A DNA stretch of 64,000 bases from Orientallactaga sibirica. Taxonomy: Eukaryota; Chordata; Mammalia; Rodentia; Dipodidae. The translations under genes were made by a program, and so were the position numbers. The stretch spans positions 1,302,001 to 1,366,000 of the forward strand of contig JAEOAD010000015.1 of NCBI GenBank assembly GCA_036365145.1, in the 5' to 3' direction. The notes under the pieces are model-generated. The model was not told the origin of the DNA. It worked only from the letters and a program-made list of their open reading frames with translations, and searched no databases. How positions within the stretch are numbered: position 1 is the stretch's first letter; each line of letters starts with the position of its first letter. This document shows, piece by piece, positions 56,570-64,000 of the stretch.

Positions 56570-59330
56570 ATTCCTTAGATAAAGACAAGCACCTGCATTG
56601 CACACAGGGATCATCCATTCCTTAGGTCATGGTAAACACCTGCATTGAACAAAGGGATCATCCAATCCTTAGATAAAGGTAAACACCTGCATTGAACAGG
56701 GGGTTCATCTATTCCTTAGGTAAAAATCAACACCTGCATTTCACAGAGGGACCATCCTTTCCTTAGGTAAAGGTAAACACCAGCATTGAACATAGGGATC
56801 TTTCATTCTTTAGGTAATAGTGAACACCTGCGATGCACAGAGGAATCATCCCATTCATTACACAAACTTAAACACCTGCATTGAACTGAAGGATCCTCCA
56901 TTCCATAGATAAAGACAAACACCTGCCTTGCATAGAGGAATCATCCATTCCTTAGGTAGGAGGTGAACACCTAAATTGCACAGAGGGATCATGAATTCCT
57001 TAGGTAAAGATCAACACCTCCATTGAAGAGACGGATCATTCAATCCTTATGTAAAGGTCACCACCTGCATTGTCCAGAGGGATCTTGCATTCCTTAGGTA
57101 AAGATCAAGACCTGCATTGAACACAGGGATAATCCATTCCTGAGATATCGCTAAACACCTCCATTGAACAGAAGGATCATCGATTCCTTAGTTAAAGATC
57201 AACACCTGCATTGCACAGAGGGATCACCCATTCCTTAGGTAAACGTAAACACGTGCATTTCACACAGGGAACCTCCATTCCTTTCATAAACGTATACACC
57301 TGCATTGAACAGAGGGATAATCTATTCTTAGTTAAAGTTCAACACCTGCATTGCACAGAGGGATCATCCCATTCCTTAGGTAAAGGTAAACACCTGCATT
57401 GCACAGATGGATCATCAATTCCTTAGTTTAAATAAACACCTGCCTTACACTAAGGGATCATCCATTCCTTAGGTAACTGTAAACACCTGCATTGAACAGA
57501 GGGGTCATCCATTCCTTAGATATCGGTAAACACCTGCATTGAACAGAGGGCTTACCTATTCCTTAGGTAAAGATGAACACCTGCATTTCACATAGGAATC
57601 ATCCCATTCCTTAGGTAAAATTAAACACCTGCATTACCCAAAGGTATCATCCATTCATTAAGTAAAGATAAACACCTGCCTTACACAGATGGACCATCCA
57701 TTCCTTAGGTAACTGTAAACACCTGCATTGAACAGAGGGAACATCCATTCCTTAGATAATGGCAAACACCTGCTTTGAACAGAGGGACCATCTATTCCCT
57801 TCGTAAAGATCAACACCTCCATTGCACAGAGGAATCATCCATTCCTTAGGTAAAGGTAAACAACTGCATTGACCAGAGGGATCATCCATTCCTTAGGTAT
57901 ATGTAAACACCTAAATTGCACAGAGGGATTATCTATTACATATGTTATGGTAAACAACTGCATTGAACAGATGGATCTTCCATTTCTGAGATAACGGTAA
58001 ACACCTGCATTGAACAGAGGGATCATCTATTCCTTAGGTAAAGATCAACTCCTGCACAGCACAGAGGGATCATACCATTCCTTAGATAAAGGTAAACACC
58101 TGCAGTGCACAGAGGGATCATCCATTCCTTAGGTAATGGTAAACACCTGCATTGAACAGAGGGATCATTCATTCCTTAGGTAAAGATCAACACCTGCACA
58201 GCACAGAGGGATCATAATATTCCTTAGATAAAGGTAAACACCTGAAGTGCACAGAGGGATCATCCATTCCTTAGGTAATGGTAAACTCCTGCATTTAACA
58301 GAGTGATCATCCATTCCTTAGATAACGGTAAACACCTGCATTGAACAGAAGGACCATCCATTCCTTAGGTAAAGATCAACACCTGCATTGTACAAAGAGA
58401 TCATCCCATTCTTTAGGTAACGGTAAACACCGGCATAGAAGAGAGGGATCATATATTCTTTTGAAACCGGTAAACACCTGCATTGAAGAGAGGGCTCATT
58501 TATGACTTAGATAATGGTAAACATGTACATTGAACAGAGGGATCATCTATTCCTTAGTTAAATATCAACACTTGCATTGCACAAAGGGATCTTCCTTTCA
58601 TTAGGTAATAGTAAACACCTGCAATGCACAGAGGGATCATCCATTCCTCAGGTAATGGTAAACACCTGCAATGCACAGAGGGATCATCCATTCCTTAGGA
58701 AATGGTAAACACCTATATTGTACAGAGGGATCATCCGTTCCTTAAGTTAAGGTAGATACCTGCGTTGAACAGAGGGATCATCCATCTTTAGGTAAAGTTA
58801 TACACCTGCGTTTTACAAGATATCATCCATTCCTCAGGTAAAGGTAAACACCTGCAGTGAACAAAGGGATCATCCATTCCTTAGACAACGGAAAACACCT
58901 GCACTGAACAGAGGGATAATCTATTCTTAGTTAAAGTTCAACAACTGCATTGCACAGAGGGATCATCCCATTCCGTAGGTAAAGGTAAACACCTGCATTG
59001 CACAGACGGATCATCAATTCCTTACGTTAAGATAAACACCTGCCTTACACTAAGGGATCATCCATTCCTTAGGTAACTGTAAACACTTGCATTGAACAGA
59101 GGTGTCATCCATTCCTTAGATACCAGTAAACACCGGCATTGAACAGAGCACTCATCTATTTCTCAGGTAAAGATTAACACCTGCATTTCACAGAGGGATC
59201 ATCCCATTCCTTTGGTAAAGTTCAACACCTGCATTACCCAGAGAGATCATCCATTCGTTAAGTAAAGATATACATCTGCCTTACACAGAGGGATCATCCA
59301 TACCTAAGATAACGGTAAACACCTGCATTG
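56570..59330. repeat. Module N, copy with internal deletions
   Basis: Follows 20,240-23,230 but skips about 0.56 kb near 57,130 and about 0.48 kb near 57,310, both joined in monomer register as expected from unequal exchange. At 57,400-58,080 it also resembles 9,550-10,230. Near 59,335 a partial-monomer deletion joins GAACAGAGGGG to AACAGTGAACACG. Confidence 0.65.
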
Positions 59331-60123
59331 AACAGAGGGGAACAGTGAACACGTGCATTAAAGAGAGGGATCCATATATTCCTTAGGTAAAGATCAACAC
59401 CTGCATTGCACAGAGGGATCATACCATTCCTTAGGTAAAGGAAAACACCTGATTTGCACAGAGGGATCATCCCCTTCCTAATGTAAAGGTCAAACCCACA
59501 ATGCACATAGTGATCATCAACTCCTTAGGTAAAGTTAAACACCTGGATTGCATAGAGGGTTCATCCATTACTTATGTAATGGTAAACACCTTAATTGAAC
59601 AGAGGGATCACCCATTCCTTAGATAATCATAAACAACTTCATTGAACAGAGGGATCACCCACTCTTTATATAACGATAAACACCTGCATTGAACAGAGGG
59701 GTCATCTATTCCTTAGGTAAAGATCAACACCTGCATTGCACAGGGAGTCAATGAATTCCTTGGGAATAGGTAAACACCCGCATTTAACAGAGGTAACATC
59801 AATTCCTTAGGTAAAGATCAATACCTCCATTGCACAGAGGGATCATCCCATTCCTTAGGTAAAGGTCAACACCTGCATTGCACAGATGGATCATCAATTC
59901 CTTATGTTAAGATAAACACCTGCCTTACACAGAGGGATCATCCATTCCTTAGGTAACTGTGAACACCTGCATTGAACAGAGGGTTCATCTATTCCTTAGA
60001 TATCAGTAAACACATGCAGTGAACAGAGGACTCACCTATTCCTTAGGTAAAGATGAACACCTACATTTCACAGATGGATCATGCCATTCCTTATGTAAAG
60101 TTCAACACCTGCATTACCCAGAG

Positions 60124-60139
60124 GGATCATCCACTCTTT
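60124..60139. repeat. SINE target-site duplication, left copy
   Basis: 16 bp, GGATCATCCACTCTTT, directly abutting the A/T-rich 3' end of the minus-strand SINE. It matches the right copy at 15 of 16 positions (C versus T at position 11). The sequence is ordinary satellite monomer text, which shows that the SINE landed inside an existing monomer. Confidence 0.9.
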
Positions 60140-60173
60140 TATTTAAATTTTTTTATATTTTATTTATTTATTT
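60140..60173 (-). other. SINE A/T-rich tail with AATAAA signals
   Basis: On the SINE sense strand the tail begins CAAATAAATAAATAAAA and contains three overlapping AATAAA hexamers (within 60159-60172), then a run of seven A residues and further AT-rich text up to the target-site duplication. The mixed A/T tail rather than pure A suggests an aged copy or a short tail. Confidence 0.75.
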
Positions 60174-60213
60174 GAGAGAGAGAGACAGAAATACACAGGG
60201 AGAGAGAGAGAGA
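60174..60213 (-). repeat. CT-rich tract in the SINE (GA-rich on +)
   Basis: Alternating GAGAGA text on the + strand in two runs separated by ACAGAAATACACAGG. On the SINE sense strand this is the polypyrimidine region just before the tail, a prime site for length polymorphism. Confidence 0.85.
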
Positions 60214-60304
60214 ATGGGTTCGCCAGGGCCTCCAGCCACTGCAAACTAACTCCAGATGCATGCACCCCATTGTGCACCTGGGGTAGGTGGGTCCTGGAGA
60301 ATTG

Positions 60305-60315
60305 AACCTCGAACC
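60305..60315 (-). promoter_or_regulatory. SINE pol III B box
   Basis: Minus-strand GGTTCGAGGTT. It matches the GGTTCGANNCC consensus except at the last two positions (TT for CC), so the promoter may be weakened. It lies about 43 nt downstream of the A box start, typical tRNA-like spacing. Confidence 0.75.
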
Positions 60316-60347
60316 GGGGTCCTTAGGCTCCATAGGCAAGCGTTTAA

Positions 60348-60358
60348 CTGCTAAGCCA
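60348..60358 (-). promoter_or_regulatory. SINE pol III A box
   Basis: Minus-strand TGGCTTAGCAG, starting 13 nt into the SINE head. It fits the tRNA-type A box (TGGCNNAGNGG-like). With the B box it forms the internal type 2 pol III promoter of the element. Confidence 0.75.
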
Positions 60359-60370
60359 TCTCTCCAGCCC

Positions 60371-60386
60371 GGATCATCCATTCTTT
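60371..60386. repeat. SINE target-site duplication, right copy
   Basis: 16 bp, GGATCATCCATTCTTT, directly after the SINE 5' end. Read on the minus strand the inferred nick lies in CTT/AAAG, close to the L1 endonuclease preference TT/AAAA, as expected for L1-mediated SINE retroposition. Confidence 0.9.
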
Positions 60387-62526
60387 AAGTAAAGATGAAC
60401 ACCTGCCTTATAGAGTGGGGTCCTCCAATGGTTAGGTAACTGTAAACACCTGCATTGAACAGAGAGATCATCCATTCCTTAGATAACGGTAAACACCTGC
60501 TTTGAACAGAGGGACAATCTATTCCTCATGTAAATATCAACACCTCAATTGCACAGAGGAATCGTACATCCCTTAGGTACAGGTAAACACCTGCATTGAC
60601 CAGAGGGATTATCCATTCCTTAGGTAAATGTAAACACCTACATTGCACAGAGGGATTATCCATTATTTATGTAATGGCAAACACCGGCATTGAACAGATG
60701 GATCTTCCATTTCTAAGATAACTGTAAACACCTGCATTGTAAAGAGGGATCATACCATTCCTTAGGTAAAGGTAAACATCTGCAGTGCATGGAGGGATCA
60801 TACTTTTCTTCGGTAAAGGTAAACAACTGAATGGCACAGAGGGATCATCCATTCCTTAGGTAACTGTAAACACCTTTGTTGAACAGAGGGATCATTCATC
60901 CTTAGATAACAGTAAACAATTGGTTTGAACAGAGGGCTCATATATTCCTTAGGTAAAGATCAACACCTGCCTTGCACAGAGGGATTATCCATTCCTTATG
61001 TAATGGTAAACACCCAAATTGAACAGAGGGATCACCCATTCCTTAGATAATCGTAAATACCTTCATTGAACAGATGGATCCTCCATTCCTTAGATAATGG
61101 TAAACACCTGCATTGATCAGAGGGATCATCAATTACTTAGGTAAAGATCAACACCTGCATTGCACAGAAGGGTCATTCATTCCACAGGTAAACGTCAATA
61201 CCTGCAGTGCACAGAGGGATCTTCCATTCATTAGGTAAAGATAAACACCTCCATTACACAGAGGAATCATCCTTTCCTAGGTAAAGGAAACACCAGCATT
61301 GAACATAGGTATCTTCTATTCCTTTGGAAATAGTAAACAACTGCAATGCACAGAGGATTCATCCCATTCCTTACATGAACCTAAACACATGCATGGAACA
61401 GAGGGATCATCCATTCCTTAGGTAAACACGTGCCTTGCCCAGAGGGATCATCCATTCCTTAGGTAAAAGGTGAAAACCTGCATTTCACAAAGGGATCATC
61501 CATTCTTTATGTAAAGATCGACACCTGCATTTCACAGAGGGATCATCCACTCCTTATGTAAAGATCAACACCTGCATTGAGTAGAAAGATCATCCATTCC
61601 TTAGGTATAGGTCAACATATGCCAGGCCCAGAGGGATCATCCATCCATACCTTATGTAAAGGTAAACACCTGCATTGCACACAACAAACATCCATTCCTT
61701 TGGGAAAGCTAAACACCTTCATTGAACACAGGAATCTTCCATTTCTTCGGTAATAGTAAACACCTGCAAAGCACAGAGGAAGAGTCCATTCCTTAGGTAA
61801 GGGTAAACACCTGCATTGCACAGAGGTATCTTCTTTCTTTAGGTAAAGGTAAACACTTGCGTTGAACAGGGAATCATCTGCATTGCACAGAGTGATATTC
61901 CCATTCGTTAGATAAAGATGAACACCTGAATTGCACAGAGGGATCACCCATTCCTTAGGTAATGGTAAACACCTGCAATGAACAGAGGGACCATCCAATC
62001 CTTAGATAACTGTAAACACCTGCATTGAACAGAGGGATCATTTATTCCTTAGGTAAAGATTCACACCTGCATTGCACATAGGGCTCATTCATAACGTAGG
62101 TAAAGGTCAACACCTGCTTTGAACCGAATGATCATCCATTCCTTAGGTAAAGGACAACACCTGTAATACACAGAGGGGTCTTCCATTCATTAGGTAAAGA
62201 TAAACACTTCCAATGCACAGAGGAATCATCCTTTCCTTAGGTAAAGGTAAACACCAGCATTGAACATAGGCTTCTTCCATTCTTTAGGTAATAGAAAACA
62301 TCTGCATCCTTAGATATCAGTAAACACCTGCATGGAAAAGAGGGATCACCCATTCCTTAGGTAAAGGTAAACACCTGCAATGCACAGAGGGACCATCTGT
62401 TCCTTAGGTAAAGAAGAACACCTCCATTTCACAGAGATATCATCCATTCCTTAGGTAAAGTTCAACATCTGCCTGGCCCAGAGGTATCATAAATTCCTTA
62501 TGTAGTGGTAAAAACATGCATTACAC

Positions 62527-63930
62527 ACAAGGAACATCCATTCCTTTGGTAAAGAGAAACACCTGAAATGAACAGAGGAATCTTCCATTCCTTGGGTAAT
62601 AGTAAACCCCTGCAATGCACAGAGGGATCATCCATTCTTTAAGTAATGGTAAACACCTGCATTTAACAGAGGGACCTTCCATTCCTTAGATAACAGTAAA
62701 CACCTGCATTGAACAGAGGGATCATCTACACCTTAGGTAAAGGTCAACAACTGCATTGAGCAGAAGGATCATCCATTCCCGAGGTAAAGGTAAACACCAG
62801 CATTGTACGTAGGTATCTTCCCTTCCTGAGGTAATGGTAAACATTTGCAATGCACAGAGGTATCATCCCAATCCTTACATAAAAGTAAACACCTGCATGG
62901 AAAAGAGGGATCATCCATTCCTTAGGTAAATGTAAACACCGGCCTTGCACAAAGCGATTTTCCATTCCTTACGTGAGAGGTGAGCACATTCATTGCACAG
63001 AGAGGTCATGCATTACTTACGTAAAGATCAACATATGCATTCAATAGAGGGATCATCCATTCCTTAGGTAAACGTAAACAACTGCATTGCACAGAGGGAT
63101 CAACCATTCCTTAGGTAAAGGTCAATACTTGCCAGGCCCAGAGGGATCATCCATTACTTATGTAAACATAAAGACCTGCATTGGTCAGAGGCATCTTCAA
63201 TTCCTTTGGTAATAGTAAACACCTGAAATGCACAGAGGGATCATCTATTCCTGAGGTAAACGTAAGGACCTGCAATGCACAGAGGGATCATCCTTCTTTA
63301 GGTGAAGTTAAACACCTGCGTTGAACAGAGGTATCATCCATTTCTTAGGTAACTGTTAACACCTGCATTAAACACAGGGATCATCCATTCCTTAGAAAAA
63401 GGTAAACATTTGAATTGCAAAGAGGAATCGTCCATTCCTCAAGTAAAGGTAATCACCATCATTGAACATAGGCTTCTTCCATTCCTTAGGTAATAGTAAA
63501 CACCTGACATGCACAGAGGGATCATCCCAATCCGTACATAGATGTAAACAAGTGCGTTGAACAAAGCGATCATCCATGCCTTAGATATCAGTAAAAAGCT
63601 GCATTGAACAGAGGGATAATTTATTCCTTAGGTAAATACAGGTGTTGACCTGTATAGCATAGGGGGATCATCCCATTCCTAAGGCAAAGGTAAACACCTG
63701 CATTGCACAGATGGATCATCCATTTCTTAGGCAAAGGTAACCCCGTGCATTGCACAGAGGGATCATCCATTTCTTAGGTAACTGTAAACACCTATATTGA
63801 ACAGAGCGATCATACATTCCTTAGATAACGGTAAAGACCTGCATTGAACAGAGGGGTCATCTATTCCTTAGGAAAAGATCAACACCTGCATTGCATAGAG
63901 GGATCATCCCATTCCTTAGATAAAGGGCAA
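62527..63930. repeat. Window-end module matching the window start
   Basis: Counterpart of 1-1,540, with scattered substitutions and a net loss of about three monomers. It could mean that a super-unit of about 62 kb begins again here, or only that this module is used more than once. Confidence 0.75.
63638..63653. repeat. Fold-back micro-inversion, inverted repeat
   Basis: ACAGGTGTTGACCTGT has 6-bp arms ACAGGT/ACCTGT around GTTG. In the counterpart near 1,246 the text is AAATTCAACACCTGTATAG. Here an inverted copy (ACAGGTGTTGA) precedes CCTGTATAG, as left by template switching during replication. Confidence 0.8.
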
Positions 63931-64000
63931 CACCTGCATTGCACAGAGGGATCATCCATTCCTTATGTAGTGGTAAACACCTGCATTGAACAGAGGGATC

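Larger units (their letters stand above)
1..60139. repeat. 47-bp satellite array, main block
   Basis: Continuous head-to-tail array of a monomer of about 47 bp, all in one orientation. Landmarks on the + strand are CACCTG, then CATTGAACAG or CATTGCACAG, then AGGGATCATCC and CATTCCTTA. Spacing between successive GATC sites is nearly always 46-48 bp. The CAGAG-GATCATCC-ATTCC part is the most constant; the GGTAAAGGTAAACACC part varies most (GATAACGG, GGTAATAG, GGTAAAGATC, GGTCAAC). The consensus lacks CpG. Recurring variants include CATCCCATTCC (one extra C), TGCCTGGCCCAG, CACACAGGGAACATCC and GGGATCTTCC. They occur in fixed order and define multi-monomer modules. No gene, RNA or unique sequence is seen in the block. 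I do not recognise the satellite as a named family. Its chromosomal location cannot be read from the sequence. Confidence 0.98.
60140..60370 (-). mobile_element. B2-superfamily tRNA-derived SINE, Dip-like
   Basis: A 231-bp insertion, the only non-satellite sequence in the window. Read on the minus strand it begins GGGCTGGAGAGATGGCTTAG, as in B2-type heads derived from a tRNA. An A box and a B box for RNA polymerase III follow. Next come a unique body, a CT-rich tract and an A/T-rich 3' tail with three overlapping AATAAA hexamers. SINEs with AATAAA in the tail form the class whose pol III transcripts can be polyadenylated (mouse B2, jerboa Dip, bat Ves, from memory). The body differs from mouse B2 and agrees with my memory of the Dip family of Dipodoidea. 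The element looks full length at the 5' end. No clear TTTT pol III terminator is visible in the tail, so it may be a silent copy. It does not encode protein and depends on L1 enzymes for movement. Confidence 0.85.
60371..64000. repeat. 47-bp satellite array, block right of the SINE
   Basis: The same 47-bp satellite resumes in the same orientation directly after the SINE and runs to the window end, so the SINE split an existing array. The right block carries the same module types as the left: 61,880-62,500 resembles 24,220-24,850, and 62,530-63,930 resembles 1-1,540. One short deletion junction is visible near 62,300: relative to 24,620-24,670, part of a monomer is missing and the text passes from CTGCAT directly to CCTTAGATATC. 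No gene is seen. Confidence 0.97.

Noticed and set aside
60296..60370. Functional tRNA gene
   Set aside because: The tRNA-like A and B boxes belong to the SINE head, which lacks a proper tRNA cloverleaf end and runs into a SINE body and tail.
60019..60381. Open frames overlapping the SINE (60,019-60,249 on + and 60,160-60,381 on -)
   Set aside because: They join satellite text to SINE text across the insertion edges; neither element codes for protein.
61612..61998. Longest open frame, 128 codons on the minus strand, and many others of 60-98 codons
   Set aside because: A 47-bp period is not a multiple of three, so a frame passes through all three phases of the monomer before meeting the TGA of the minus-strand GGATGATCC. 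Where that site is mutated, the frame stays open longer. The translations are the same cyclic text (MDDPSV, LPLPKEWMIPL, YLYLRNG) everywhere, with no domain, start context or splice structure.
1..64000. CRISPR array
   Set aside because: Repeats abut directly with no unique spacers of constant length, no cas genes are present, and the SINE shows a mammalian genome.
1..64000. Telomere repeats or a CENP-B box
   Set aside because: TTAGG occurs within CCTTAGGTAAAGG, but there are no TTAGGG runs. The TTCG....A..CGGG CENP-B pattern is not in the consensus, and the nearest variants (TTCGTTAGATAACGG) fail the CGGG part.

Overview
The window is almost pure satellite DNA. From base 1 to base 64000 it is a head-to-tail array of a monomer of about 47 bp, roughly 1,350 copies, broken only once, by a 231-bp SINE at 60140-60370. 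I find no protein-coding gene, tRNA, rRNA or other conventional gene. The monomer on the + strand can be recognised by a GGTAAAGGTAAACACCTG block, then CATTGAACAG or CATTGCACAG, then AGGGATCATCC and ATTCCTTA. By my count of the consensus it is about 43% GC and contains no CpG.

Organism: a mammal, most likely a rodent. The SINE has a tRNA-derived head of the B2 superfamily, a pyrimidine-rich region and a 3' end with overlapping AATAAA signals. From memory this fits the Dip family of jerboas and their relatives (Dipodoidea) best. The lineage rests on recognition of this single element. An array this long and pure suggests constitutive heterochromatin (pericentromeric, subtelomeric or an interstitial block); the sequence does not say which.

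Layout: monomers diverge from one another but are ordered into larger modules that recur across the window. (1) About 1,480-5,230 recurs near 25,100-28,930. (2) A 937-bp unit of about 20 monomers is present three times in tandem, almost identical, at 15,641-18,448: the youngest amplification seen. (3) A 1.74-kb module is duplicated at 27,335-29,080 and 29,440-31,175. (4) A unit of about 13.4 kb is tandemly duplicated, roughly 28,640-42,040 and 42,050-55,400. (5) A 140-bp trimer is triplicated at 55,404-55,823. (6) About 20,240-23,230 is related to 56,570-59,330, with internal deletions. (7) The first 1.5 kb resembles the last 1.4 kb, about 62.4-62.5 kb away. The array was therefore built by amplification at scales of 47 bp, 140 bp, 0.94 kb, 2.1 kb, 13.4 kb and perhaps 62 kb.

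A caution on quality: around the junction of the two 13.4-kb copies (about 40.3-43.8 kb), and more mildly over about 36-51 kb, the copies differ mainly by single-base indels, especially GGG read as GG. This looks like uncorrected long-read consensus error or a misassembled join. Open reading frames of 60-128 codons are spread through the window; they follow from the 47-bp period stepping through three frames and are not genes.
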